Shown: in pieces, positions 33,384 to 43,461 of the stretch | Layout of the letters: each line of letters opens with the position of its first letter | Position numbering within the stretch: position 1 is the first letter of the stretch | Notes under the pieces: generated by a model | Told to the model about the DNA's origin: nothing | Databases searched by the model: none | What the model saw: the letters and a program-made list of their open reading frames with translations, nothing else | From: Edaphobacter bradus | GTDB taxonomy: Bacteria; Acidobacteriota; Terriglobia; Terriglobales; Acidobacteriaceae | Length of the DNA: 64,000 bases | Direction of reading: 5' to 3' | NCBI RefSeq assembly: GCF_025685645.1 | Contig: NZ_JAGSYF010000001.1 | Span: 496,001 to 560,000 of the forward strand | Made by a program: the position numbers and the translations under genes

Positions 33384-34783
33384 ATGCTCGAGTGGGTTCT
33401 CTTCCGCGTCATTATGGTGGCCTTTTTCATTCTGGCCAACAGTTTCTTTGTCGCGGCGGAGTTCGCCATCGTCAGTGTCCGCGAGACGCGCATCCAGCAG
33501 CTCATCTCCCTCGGCCGTCCCGGAGCCCGCACGGCCCTTAAGCTCAAGCACACCATTGACGAGTTTCTTCCCGCCGTACAGCTCGGCGTCACCCTCGCCG
33601 CCCTCGCCCTCGGCTGGGTCGGCGAGCCTGCTGTCGCCGACGTCATTCTCCGCGTCGCTACCTCCTGGTTCCGAGTACTGCCGGAGCACGGGGTCCTTTA
33701 CGCCCACACCCTCGCTGTCATCCTCGCGTTCGGGCTCATCACCTACTTCGAGGTTCTTCTCGGGGAACTCGTTCCCAAGTCACTGGCCCTCCAGCGCGCC
33801 GAGCGCATAGCTCTCGCCGTCGCCGGACCCATGGACGTCTTTATCCGCATCACCCGCCCCGTCGTCAAGCTCATGAACGCCTCTGCCGCCGTGGTTCTGC
33901 ACCTCTTCCGTGCGCCGCTGCGGGGCGAAGGGGCCGTCCACTCGCCCGAGGAGCTCAAGCTCATCGCCACTGCAACCCGTCGCATGGGCCTCCTGCCTGC
34001 CTTTCAGGAGGAGATCATCCACCGCGCCATCGAGCTCAACCACCTCGTCGTGCGCGAGATCATGACTCCCCGCGGCAAGATATTCTCTCTCCCCGCCGAC
34101 ATGGACATCGAACAGGCCAGCGCCCGTATCGTCGAGGAGCAGCACTCCCGCGTCCCCGTCTACGATCCCTCGGGAAACGGTCCCAGCACCGGCCGCGACA
34201 ACATCATCGGCGTCGTCTACTCCAAGGACATCTCCCGCCTTATGCACCTCCGCTCCGTCGCGCTCTCGCTCGGCGGTAAAGGATCCTCCGGCCTTACGCT
34301 TCGCCAGGTCATGCGCTCCGTGACCCTCGTTCCTGAGACGAAGCTGGCCATGGAGCTCTTGCAGGAGTTCCAGCAGTACCGCCGCCAGGTCGCCATCGTC
34401 GTCGACGAGTTTGGCTCCACAACGGGCCTCATCACCGCCGAAGACATCCTTGAGCAGATCGTCGGAGAGCTCGATGACGAGTTCGACGTCCGCTCTGCAC
34501 TCCCGACTGCCACCGGAGTCATGACGCTCGACGGCAGTACGTCCCTTCGCGATCTCACCACGCAGCTTCACTGGGCCTTCCCGCGCGAAGCTGGCGTCGA
34601 GACCCTCGCCGGCTTCCTCCTCGCCCATCTCGGCCACATTCCCTCCTCGGGCGAGAGCGTCATCTACGACGGCCGCCGCTACACCGTCGTCGAGATGACA
34701 GGCCACCGCATCAGCCGCGTCAAAGTAGAACCCGTCACTACGCCGCCGAACACCGCCGAGGCGGCAAGCAGGGAAGCGGCCAT

Positions 34784-34787
<4 letters not shown>
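33384..34787 (+). CDS. HlyC/CorC (CNNM-type) membrane protein with CBS domains
   Basis: A 467-residue inner-membrane protein. Residues about 1-190 hold a CNNM transmembrane domain (FILANSFFVAAEFAIVSVRETRIQQL). Two CBS motifs follow (about 215-345, starting at VREIMTPRGKIFSLP), and a CorC_HlyC domain (about 365-450, including AEDILEQIVGELDDEFD before it) closes the protein. Relatives are implicated in magnesium/cobalt export or resistance. The hemolysin name is historical. The stop overlaps the next permease start (ATGA), but a functional link is doubtful. Confidence 0.92.
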
Positions 34788-35740
<953 letters not shown>

Positions 35741-35761
35741 CTACAATCAAAAGCCAAGAGC

Positions 35762-36400
35762 ATGAACTTTTCCCTCGTCCGAATCGCGTCTCTCCTGCTG
35801 GCCTCTCTCGCAGCTCCACTCGTACATGCGCAGACTAAAGCCGCCATTCCTCTCTCTGCCCCCGAGCCAACCTCCCCGCCCGCCAGCACCTTCCACGATT
35901 CCCGCTACGGAGTCACCTTCCAGAGCCCCGTCGGCTGGACCCTCACTCGCCGCGACGCCGAGGTCAGCACATTCGCCAACGACGCCCACACTGCAGCGAG
36001 TAACACCCGCATGCGCGGAGTCGCCACCATCTCCTTCAATCCTCACCCCACCTCCACCTTTTCCGGAGCGCTCTTCTATTTCAGCGTCACCCCACGCTCC
36101 AACGACCACGACTGCCGCCTCCAGGCCTCTGGACAAACCCCGCGCACTGTCACCACACAGCAGATAGGCAGTCTCACCTTCAACCATGGCTACGACGAGC
36201 ACGGCAAGATCTGCGTCGAGGCCCGCGACGAGATCTACACCACACTTCGCAACAATACCTGCTACCGCTTCGACCTCGTCATCAACACCTTCTGCGGAGG
36301 CGAAGTCAGCGGAGTCCGCGAGATATCAAAGGCCGAGCTCGACGCCGTCCGCCAGCGCCTGGAATCCATCCTCTCCACCGTCCACTTCGACACGAAGTAG
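35762..36400 (+). CDS. secreted protein of unknown function
   Basis: A 212-residue protein with a signal peptide (VRIASLLLASLAAPLVHAQ). The mature part begins with a Pro/Ser/Thr-rich linker and a segment YGVTFQSPVGWTLTRRDAEVSTF, a pattern seen in exported proteins with a PsbP/DUF1795-like fold. I do not assign a family. It contains four Cys residues that could form disulfides in the periplasm. It follows the permease by 21 bases on the same strand, but is not a substrate-binding protein by size or sequence. Confidence 0.78.
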   Translation: MNFSLVRIASLLLASLAAPLVHAQTKAAIPLSAPEPTSPPASTFHDSRYGVTFQSPVGWTLTRRDAEVSTFANDAHTAASNTRMRGVATISFNPHPTSTFSGALFYFSVTPRSNDHDCRLQASGQTPRTVTTQQIGSLTFNHGYDEHGKICVEARDEIYTTLRNNTCYRFDLVINTFCGGEVSGVREISKAELDAVRQRLESILSTVHFDTK

Positions 36401-36423
36401 CAGTTCGGGGTCAAAAAAGCACA

Positions 36424-37617
36424 TCACGGAGCACTCGCGATAATTCTTCCGCCACGGATCGCATAGAGAACACGCGTAAATGCCAGCGGATCTGAGGCAG
36501 GATCAGCCGACAACACCGTCACGTCACCCGCCATCCCAACTACGATGCGGCCCTTCTGATCGCTGACATGAAATCTCTCAGCCGGAGCCGTTGTCAGCAT
36601 CGCGAGAACATCCCGGTAGTTCAACCCGGCAAGCGCAAGCTGCCGATATTCCTCCTTCACGTCATAGTCAGTCAGAAAGCCCGTGTCGGTGCTAAACATA
36701 AGCTTTCCTCCGAGTTGATGAAACCTGGCGACAATCGTCCTGATACGAGCAATATCTGAATCGCCCGAAAAAAGTTTGAGAGTGGGAATCATCGCCATGT
36801 GATGAGCGACAATCTGGCCAATGAAAACGTCGTCGATCCCGTCGACGGCCTCCGGAGCATGAGCTAGGAGGTCAACTCCGCTTTGCATTGCTACGCGAGT
36901 TCCCTCGAGATTCGAAGGGTGGGCGAAGACGAGCTGCCCGTGTTCATGACCTGCTGCGACTGCCGCCTCAGCGATAGGAAGCGGCATGGGGACGATATGG
37001 GTGTTGGAAACAATGGAGCCGGCAAAAAGTTTGACAATATCCGTACCGGCCGCAATGTTTTTCTGGACCTCCGTTACAGCTTCGGCCGGCGTATTTGGCT
37101 GAGGCAGATGAGCCAGAACTGCTGGCGGCATATCCTTCACGTAGTACGGAAGGGCATGCGGCGGAAATAGTCCGGCTCCTGCCGTGTAAATGTGCGGCCC
37201 CAGCACCTCGCCGGCTTCGATTCGATGACGCAGAGCAATCGTATTATCCGGGATCGAAGCGGTATCGACCACGGTCGTGAAACCCGAAAGCGTGAGCATC
37301 TGTTGCAACTGTTGCGTGAGTTTTTCAGCCGGCTGACTGGAAGCGTCCACCCACTTCTGTTCGGTAAAGTGGACGTGAGTGTTCCAGAAGCCTGCAAAAA
37401 CGATGCACGTTGCGCACGATATCTTGGTTATCGCTGCCGGAATCGGGGCGTGTTCGCCAACCGCGGCGATTCTTCCATTGCGGATGATGATGGTTGTGTT
37501 GCTGGTCGGTTGCGCTTCGGGTGAGGTATAAACCTTAGCTCCCACAATCGCCATATCCTGCGCTTGCACCTGCCAGGACGCGAGAAGCAGCGGCATAAGA
37601 AGAAGTTTCTTTAACAT
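36424..37617 (-). CDS. exported amidohydrolase family protein
   Basis: A 397-residue metal-dependent hydrolase with a signal peptide (KKLLLMPLLLASWQVQAQ). Features of the TIM-barrel amidohydrolases are IIIRNGRIAAVGEHAPIPA, the metal-binding FWNTHVHF (His-x-His), FAHPSNLEG in the middle, FSTDTGF with the catalytic Asp, and GRIVVGMAGDVTVLSADP at the C terminus. It is closer to imidazolonepropionase-like exported members than to cytosolic deaminases. The substrate is unknown. Its 3' end meets the unknown secreted protein head to head. Confidence 0.9.
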   Translation of the reverse strand: MLKKLLLMPLLLASWQVQAQDMAIVGAKVYTSPEAQPTSNTTIIIRNGRIAAVGEHAPIPAAITKISCATCIVFAGFWNTHVHFTEQKWVDASSQPAEKLTQQLQQMLTLSGFTTVVDTASIPDNTIALRHRIEAGEVLGPHIYTAGAGLFPPHALPYYVKDMPPAVLAHLPQPNTPAEAVTEVQKNIAAGTDIVKLFAGSIVSNTHIVPMPLPIAEAAVAAGHEHGQLVFAHPSNLEGTRVAMQSGVDLLAHAPEAVDGIDDVFIGQIVAHHMAMIPTLKLFSGDSDIARIRTIVARFHQLGGKLMFSTDTGFLTDYDVKEEYRQLALAGLNYRDVLAMLTTAPAERFHVSDQKGRIVVGMAGDVTVLSADPASDPLAFTRVLYAIRGGRIIASAP

Positions 37618-37634
37618 GCCGGGATTCTACGGAC

Positions 37635-38093
37635 TCAGCCGACCGAGAGTTCAATCACTCTTGCTTGCACTTCATCTCCCAACGTCACCAACGCCACAGA
37701 AACCGGCAACCTAAACCGCCGAGGCCCCGCACTCCCCGGATTCAAATAAACCACCCCGCCCTTCCCGCTCACCGAAGGCCTGTGCGAGTGCCCGCTCACG
37801 ACCACCTGCACTCCCGCCGCCACCGGATCAAGATCCAGCCAATCCACCGAGTGGACCAAATAGAACACAACCCCACCCAACGAAACCATCTCTGTAGCCG
37901 GTAGCTCCCTACAAGCCCCAGACACGTCCACATTCCCGCGAATCGCCGTCACCGGAGCGATCTCCCGCAACGCGTCCAGAATCGCGGCATCCCCCACGTC
38001 CCCCGCATGCAGGATATGCTCGCACTCCGCCAGCGCCACGCGGGCCTCGGGCCGAAGCAGCCCATGCGTGTCCGAGATCACTCCGATCAACAT
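37635..38093 (-). CDS. metallophosphoesterase, YfcE/MJ0936-like
   Basis: A 152-residue calcineurin-like phosphodiesterase. The start is ATG 38093, because the motif MLIGVISDTHG must be the N terminus; the longer frame to 38198 runs into the next gene. Metal motifs are SDTHG, HAGDVGD, RGNVD and VSGHSHRP, followed by LNPGSAGPRR. It is four bases downstream of the 170-residue gene, on the same strand. Confidence 0.93.
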   Translation of the reverse strand: MLIGVISDTHGLLRPEARVALAECEHILHAGDVGDAAILDALREIAPVTAIRGNVDVSGACRELPATEMVSLGGVVFYLVHSVDWLDLDPVAAGVQVVVSGHSHRPSVSGKGGVVYLNPGSAGPRRFRLPVSVALVTLGDEVQARVIELSVG

Positions 38094-38097
38094 AGCG

Positions 38098-38610
38098 TCA
38101 AGCCAGACGAAGCCGCTGCAGCGAAGCCACATGCTGGCCCAGCTTAGGATCATGACTTCTGTCTGGATCGATCCTGAGCTCCAGCGCAGTAACACCATCG
38201 AGTTCCACCTTGTAATCTTCTAGTTCCTCGGTCGCCCCATGCGGCGAAAAGTTCCACTGCTGCCGCTTCACTTCGCGCAGCGCATCGCCCGTCTGAGCAA
38301 AGACCGCAAACTCCTGTGTCCGCTCCGCGACCCGGTCCACAAAGTGAACCTGAATTCGCCGAACCGCCTGCGGCTTGTCAAATAGCACCCGAATCACCTG
38401 CGGCCCGGTCCCCGCCGCTCTCCACCCAGTCGTCACCGTCTTGCCCAGCGCATGCTCAATTGGAAACGCGGCGTCCTCCGACGTTAGCTCCACCTGTGCG
38501 ATCTTCTCGAGATCAAGCCAATCACCACCAGCCGCTACACTCGCGTCGTCCTTCACCTCAAGCAGCCTCTTGCGCACAGTCACCCCCGTCGAAACACCAG
38601 CGCCAAGCAT
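38098..38610 (-). CDS. unknown protein, possible discoidin-like beta-sandwich
   Basis: A 170-residue cytosolic protein with no recognised name. FDKPQAVRRIQVHFVDRVAERTQEFAVF and the final LRLA give the beta-strand pattern of F5/8 type C (discoidin-like) or XRCC1-N-like domains. WNFSPHGATEELEDYKVEL is a further striking segment. Assignment to such a fold is an inference. It is sandwiched on the minus strand between an Opp-type permease and a phosphoesterase with gaps of 12 and 4 bases. Confidence 0.72.
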   Translation of the reverse strand: MLGAGVSTGVTVRKRLLEVKDDASVAAGGDWLDLEKIAQVELTSEDAAFPIEHALGKTVTTGWRAAGTGPQVIRVLFDKPQAVRRIQVHFVDRVAERTQEFAVFAQTGDALREVKRQQWNFSPHGATEELEDYKVELDGVTALELRIDPDRSHDPKLGQHVASLQRLRLA

Positions 38611-38622
38611 ACTCCAGTCACA

Positions 38623-39465
38623 CTAAAGCCCGGCTCGCAACCGCGTCCTTGGGTCCAGATAATCCCGCAGTGCATCACCAATAAAGTTGAACGACAGCAC
38701 GCAGAGCATCACCGCCATCGCCGGAAAGAACACAAGGTGTGGCGAGTCGAACAGGTGCGACCTGGCATCATTCAGCATCGCCCCCCAACTCGCGGCAGGC
38801 GGAGGAACCCCCAGCCCCAGAAAGCTCAGAGTAGCCTCCGCGAGAACCGCCGCGGCCATCCCAATCGCCGCCTGCACAATCAGCGGTTGCACAATGTTCG
38901 GCAGAATATGCCGCACGATAACCCGCATATCCGACGCCCCCAGCGCCCGTGCCGCCTCGACGAACTCCCGCTCCTTCACCGCCATCACCTGTCCGCGCAC
39001 CAGCCTCGCATATCCCACCCACCCCGAGATCGCGAGCGCCACAATCACATTCCCCAGCCCAGGCCCCATGAACGCGACAAATGCAATCGCCAGCAGAATT
39101 CCCGGCAGCGCCAGAAACGCATTCATCACGTACACATTGATCACCGTATCGACCCACCCGCCATAGAACCCAGCCGCACACCCCGCCACCAGCCCGACCG
39201 CCAGCGACAGCCCTACCACACTCACTGCCACCACCAGCGAGATCCTGGCCCCGTACACCACACGCGAGAGAATGTCCCTCCCCAGTTCATCGGTTCCAAA
39301 CCAGTGCGCCGCACTCGGTCCCATCAACCTGGCCTTCAAAGCAATCTGCGCCGGATCGTGCGGAGCTAGCCACGGCGCAAACACCGCACAAACCGCAAAC
39401 ACCACCAGCAATCCCACACCAATCGCCGCCAGAGGCTGCTGCTTTATCCGCACAACGAAATCCAT
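38623..39465 (-). CDS. ABC transporter permease, DppC/OppC-like
   Basis: A 280-residue inner-membrane permease. ATG 39465 is used (MDFVVRIKQQPLAAIG); the open frame to 39612 has no support. Typical segments are FAPWLAPHDPAQ, GTDELGRDILSRVVYGARISL, the loop EFVEAARALGASDMRVIVRHILPN and SFLGLGVPPPAASWG. The expected DppB-like partner is the plus-strand gene at 34784. No ATPase or binding protein is adjacent, so a full transporter would need distant genes. Confidence 0.92.
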   Translation of the reverse strand: MDFVVRIKQQPLAAIGVGLLVVFAVCAVFAPWLAPHDPAQIALKARLMGPSAAHWFGTDELGRDILSRVVYGARISLVVAVSVVGLSLAVGLVAGCAAGFYGGWVDTVINVYVMNAFLALPGILLAIAFVAFMGPGLGNVIVALAISGWVGYARLVRGQVMAVKEREFVEAARALGASDMRVIVRHILPNIVQPLIVQAAIGMAAAVLAEATLSFLGLGVPPPAASWGAMLNDARSHLFDSPHLVFFPAMAVMLCVLSFNFIGDALRDYLDPRTRLRAGL

Positions 39466-39738
39466 TCCATCAACGCCTGTTCTTGCAGGTTTGCACCGAC
39501 ACGGACTCAAACTACTCAGAATCCCTACATCATATCTGGCGTTTGCCATCCCGTATCCAGTGCGCACTCCCTGCCGTGATCCTTTCTGGATGTTGCATCT
39601 GATTGCTACCACTTTACCGCCACTCCCAACGGACTCTGCCCGCGGCTATACTTACCCAAGACCTTCCCAGAACACCGTCGAAGGATGACGGGCAATGCGC
39701 GCCATCTCGACGGAAGCAAAGCAAAAGGAGCCCAATTC

Positions 39739-40728
39739 GTGGAACTCAGAAAAGAGAAAGCGGTAGTCTGCGGTGCAGGTGGTTTTATCGGGGGCCATCT
39801 CGTTAAGCAATTGCTGGCGAACGGAGTCGATGTCGTTCGGGCAGTTGATATCAAGCCCCTTGATGATTGGTATCAGGTCACCACAGACGTAGAAAATCTC
39901 GTCCTCGACCTCAAGGACAAGGACAATTGCCACAAGGCCGCTGAGGGAGTCACCGCAGTCTTTCAGCTCGCCGCCGACATGGGCGGAATGGGCTTCATCG
40001 AAAACAACAAGGCCCTCTGCATGTTGAGCGTTCTCACCAACACCCACATGCTCATGGCCGCGCGCGACAAGGGCGTCGAGCGCTTCTTCTACTCCTCCTC
40101 CGCCTGCGTCTACAACGGCGAGAAGCAGACCAACCCCGACGTGGTGGCCCTCAAGGAAGAAGACGCCTACCCCGCGCTCCCCGAAGATGGCTACGGCTGG
40201 GAGAAGCTCTTCAGCGAACGCATGTGCCGCCACTTCGAAGAGGACTACGGCGTTCAGACCCGCGTCGCACGTTATCACAATGTCTACGGCCCCCTCGGCA
40301 CCTGGACTGGCGGTCGCGAGAAGGCCCCTGCCGCCATCTGCCGCAAAGTCATCGAGGCCAAGCACTCAGGGAAGCATGAGATCGAGATCTGGGGTGATGG
40401 CAAACAGACGCGCTCCTTCATGTATATCGACGACTGCACCAAGGGCACGCAGATGATCTTTGAGAGCGACATCCACGAGCCTCTCAATCTCGGTTCCGAC
40501 GAACTCGTCACAATCAATCAACTTGTCGACATCGCCGAGGAGATCGCCGGCATCAAGCTCAAGCGCAACTACAACCTCGGCGCTCCCAAGGGAGTCAATG
40601 GCCGCAACAGCGATAACACCCTCATCCAGCAGAAGCTTGACTGGGCACCTTCCATCAGCCTTCGCGAAGGTCTCGCCAAGACCTACGCCTGGATCGAGAG
40701 CGAGATGCTTGTCGGAGCCAGCAAGTAG
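39739..40728 (+). CDS. NAD-dependent epimerase, GDP-mannose 3,5-epimerase-like
   Basis: A 329-residue extended short-chain epimerase. GTG 39739 is preferred since AAAGGAG precedes it; ATG 39685 is the alternative. The Rossmann motif is CGAGGFIGGHLVKQLL. LAADMGGMGFIENN, FFYSSSACVYN, DGYGWEKL (Tyr-x3-Lys), RYHNVYGPLGTWTGGREKAPAA and WGDGKQTRSF follow closely the sequence of plant GDP-mannose 3,5-epimerase, which makes GDP-L-galactose. I infer that it makes an unusual hexose for a surface glycan, given the glycosyltransferase next to it (two bases away). Activity on GDP-mannose itself is unproven. Confidence 0.86.
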   Translation: MELRKEKAVVCGAGGFIGGHLVKQLLANGVDVVRAVDIKPLDDWYQVTTDVENLVLDLKDKDNCHKAAEGVTAVFQLAADMGGMGFIENNKALCMLSVLTNTHMLMAARDKGVERFFYSSSACVYNGEKQTNPDVVALKEEDAYPALPEDGYGWEKLFSERMCRHFEEDYGVQTRVARYHNVYGPLGTWTGGREKAPAAICRKVIEAKHSGKHEIEIWGDGKQTRSFMYIDDCTKGTQMIFESDIHEPLNLGSDELVTINQLVDIAEEIAGIKLKRNYNLGAPKGVNGRNSDNTLIQQKLDWAPSISLREGLAKTYAWIESEMLVGASK

Positions 40729-40730
40729 CG

Positions 40731-41492
40731 ATGCCCGACAACGCCGGAGCCACTGGCTACCACCGCATTCTCGGCGTCGATTTTTTTGACGGATCGGCTC
40801 AGGCCGCCATTGCGAAGTTGCGTGATGGCGGTCTCCTCGTCGTTCCGGCGGCTCCCGCTCTCAAGGACATCGAGCACAACCCCGGCTACCGCGAGGCCTT
40901 GCTCAACGCCGACCTCGCCATCACCGACTCTGCCTTCATGGTTCTCATCTGGAACCGCCTGCAGGCCGAAAGCATCTGCCGTCTCTCCGGCCTCGAGTAT
41001 CTTCGCGAACTCCTCCTCCAGCCCGACGTCCGCCAGCCCGGCAACACGCTGTGGATCATGGCCAGCCCAGCCAGCGCCAGGCGCAATCTCGACTGGCTCG
41101 CGGAGCAGGGAATCGTCATCCCGGAAGACAACATATACATGGCTCCTATGTACGGGCCAGAGATTGAAGATACTGCTCTGCTCGACCGGATCAACCGCAT
41201 TCGCCCGCAACACGTCATCGTCACTGTTGGCGGAGGCACGCAGGAGCGGCTAGGCCTATATCTCAAGCGCAACCTGTCCTATCTCCCCGCGATCCATTGC
41301 ATCGGCGCTGCCATTGCCTTCCTGAGCGGCGATCAGGTCCACATCCCTGTCTGGGCTGACAGACTTTACCTTGGTTGGCTCTTCCGCTCTCTATCTGAGC
41401 CCGCTCGATACATCCCCCGCTATTGGGCTGCGCGCAAGCTCTTTTCGCTCATCCTCCGATATCGCAGCAACCTGCCGGCTCTCAAAACCTAG
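40731..41492 (+). CDS. WecG/TagA/CpsF family glycosyltransferase
   Basis: A 253-residue GT26-type enzyme that adds a sugar to a lipid-linked intermediate. The family signature is present: the N-terminal ILGVDFFDGSAQAAI, NADLAITDSAFMVLIW, and the later HVIVTVGGGTQERLGLYLKRNL, HCIGAAIAFLSG and WLFRSLSEPARYIPRYW. It starts two bases after the epimerase and should be co-transcribed with it. No membrane segments are evident. The acceptor and sugar are not predictable. Confidence 0.93.
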   Translation: MPDNAGATGYHRILGVDFFDGSAQAAIAKLRDGGLLVVPAAPALKDIEHNPGYREALLNADLAITDSAFMVLIWNRLQAESICRLSGLEYLRELLLQPDVRQPGNTLWIMASPASARRNLDWLAEQGIVIPEDNIYMAPMYGPEIEDTALLDRINRIRPQHVIVTVGGGTQERLGLYLKRNLSYLPAIHCIGAAIAFLSGDQVHIPVWADRLYLGWLFRSLSEPARYIPRYWAARKLFSLILRYRSNLPALKT

Positions 41493-41634
41493 CTACAAAC
41501 TCCAGAACCTGCTGTTCCTCTGCCTGATTCCCGACTCCCCCAAACGTGGGATTAACCGCGGCTGTACTGCTGCCTAACATCGCAGGTAGCTGTCGCCGAT
41601 GTACCCCCTGTGGGAAACCGGGGAAAAGATTTCT

Positions 41635-42438
41635 ATGGGCCACAACAAGATATTCAGAACCACTCTTGGATTCATGACTTTCCTGGCCGCCTTTATGACG
41701 CCAGGGCTCGCGGTCAAGACCACCGGCAACCCCACCAACGTGGCCGAGCAGTTCCTCCTTGCCTCGGCAAATCAGGACCGCGTCGCCCGCGGCCTGCATC
41801 AGCTACAGTTTGATCCCGTCCTCGCCCAGGCAGCACTCTTTCACGCTAACGAGATGGCCGACCACGACGGCATCTCCCACCAGTTTCCCGGCGAGCCCGA
41901 CCTCGCCGAGCGCGGAGCCGCAGCCGGCGCGCACTTCTCTCTCATCACCGAGAACGTAGCCGAAGCCGCCGACTCCTCCATCATCCACGATCTCTGGATG
42001 CACTCCCCCGGCCACCGCGCGAACCTCCTTGATCCCGAAGTCGAGGTTGTAGGCATCGCTGTCGTCGTCCGCAACCACCAGTTCTACGCCGTCGAGGACT
42101 TCGCCAACACGGTCGAATCCCTCTCTTTCACCGAGCAGGAGTCCTCCGTAGCCGACCTCCTCGCCCACACCGGCCTTCAAGTCATCAATGAAACCGACAG
42201 TAAGACAGTCAGTGTCGACGACGCCCGCAAGACCTGCAGCATGTCCTCCGGATACGCCGGTCAGCGCAAGCCCTGGTTCATCATGCGCTTCACCGCCGAT
42301 AAGCTTGATCGTCTCCCAGACGAACTAGAATCCCGAATCGGCACCGGGAAATATCATCAGGCTCTGATAGGAGCATGCGCCGACGACGACACAGGTTCCT
42401 TCACCGGCTACAACATCGCAGTGCTGCTGTACCCGTAG
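41635..42438 (+). CDS. secreted CAP (SCP/PR1) domain protein
   Basis: A 267-residue protein with signal peptide TTLGFMTFLAAFMTPGLAVK. ATG 41635 is chosen because of GGGGAAAAG upstream. The CAP domain (about residues 35-160) contains FHANEMADHDGISHQFPG and HDLWMHSPGHRANLLDPEVE, with the two conserved His and Glu of the putative active cleft. The C-terminal third (MSSGYAGQRKPWFIMRFTADKLDRLP) is a less-known extension with Cys residues. Bacterial CAP proteins have unclear roles at the surface. Confidence 0.9.
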   Translation: MGHNKIFRTTLGFMTFLAAFMTPGLAVKTTGNPTNVAEQFLLASANQDRVARGLHQLQFDPVLAQAALFHANEMADHDGISHQFPGEPDLAERGAAAGAHFSLITENVAEAADSSIIHDLWMHSPGHRANLLDPEVEVVGIAVVVRNHQFYAVEDFANTVESLSFTEQESSVADLLAHTGLQVINETDSKTVSVDDARKTCSMSSGYAGQRKPWFIMRFTADKLDRLPDELESRIGTGKYHQALIGACADDDTGSFTGYNIAVLLYP

Positions 42439-42582
42439 CGGGAGTCTTCCTTTCAAGCTGACTCTTCCGCAACATATCGCTGTATCGGGCCCCTGCACCC
42501 TCCCGCAGCCCCTTTGACCGGGCCAAGCGCATTTGTTATAAATAATGCAGCGCAGCGCGTTTCCAAACGTGCTCCACGACAC

Positions 42583-42657
<75 letters not shown>

Positions 42658-42756
42658 TAAATTAAAGCACTTACAAGCTCCCTCCAAAAACTCAACCCCA
42701 CAGAACCCCACACTAAGCGGAGACCCGTTTCTTTGAAAGTCGCGGATTCCGCGTTT

Positions 42757-42921
42757 TGGGCAGGACCGCACTCCTCGTTGGGCTATCGACCACCAGCACC
42801 GGAGGCATGGATGACCTCAACAAGCAAGGGGCATGGAGAAGTGGAAACCGCTACGCGCTTCCCACTTCTCCACACCCCCGACGGCGGCTATCTGAACTCA
42901 GAGAGAATCACGCTACACTAA
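42757..42921 (+). pseudogene. C-terminal remnant of an IS3-family transposase
   Basis: In frame with 42733, [16 protein letters not shown] (42763-42810) matches the end of the IS3-family integrase domain. The rest of the transposase is missing upstream. What follows ([10 protein letters not shown] to a stop at 42921) looks like read-through of the element's tail. It lies 100 bases after tRNA-Asn. No matching inverted repeats or left end were found, so the element is dead. Confidence 0.72.
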
Positions 42922-43067
42922 CTTCTCACTGGCACAAAACATCGGGCAATCCAAACGTAAATTGGGAGTTCGATAAGGATGGGATCATGCATCATCGGTA
43001 CGCCTCGATCAATGATCTGCCCATCAAGGAGAACGGCAGGAAGTTTCATTGGCCTGAGTGTACCGGA

Positions 43068-43104
43068 ACATCCGTTACACTTTGGACCGGGGACATCCGT
43101 TACA
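43068..43104. repeat. short direct repeat of IS-end type
   Basis: ACATCCGTTACA occurs at 43068-43079 and again at 43093-43104, within CCGGAACATCCGTTACAC and GGGGACATCCGTTACAAG. Such GGGGACAT-type sequences are common near insertion-sequence ends. It may mark the edge of a lost element. Confidence 0.45.
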
Positions 43105-43221
43105 AGTCCCTTGCGGAGTCGAGGGTTTAATTTGAGGGTTTTGGATAGTTTTTGTCTCTGTTTCTAAACACATCTCTCGCCGTCGAGGCCGTGGTAATGT
43201 GGTAATCCCGAAGGGATTTCC

Positions 43222-43280
43222 ACAGAGTGTGGGAAGGGTGGGAAGCCGGCTTTATGGCTTCCCACCCTTTCCATACTCTG
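43222..43280. repeat. long palindromic element (REP-like or bidirectional terminator)
   Basis: AAGGGTGGGAAGCC (43234-43247) pairs perfectly with GGCTTCCCACCCTT (43256-43269). Flanking GGG/CC and CAGAGT/ACTCTG extend the stem with few mismatches over nearly 60 bases, with an 8-base loop. It is in a gene-free region and not obviously at the end of any gene, which favours a dispersed palindromic repeat. Confidence 0.65.
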
Positions 43281-43461
43281 TCATTTCCATGGTCTGCTTC
43301 TGGCGTTGAAGGACATTGCTCTGGCGTCAGGTTCAAGCGCGACCTTTCGCCATAAGCCTGCAGCACGCCTAAGACCAGCAGCCAACCTTTTGCTCACAGG
43401 CTAACTTACCCTGTCGGGTCGATGGATAGGATTCAAGGGCTCTTGCCGTAGACTTTTCCGA

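Noticed and set aside
41493-41634. Riboswitch (cyclic di-GMP type) ahead of the CAP protein
   Set aside because: GC-rich inverted segments are present, but the conserved core bases of known classes could not be matched.
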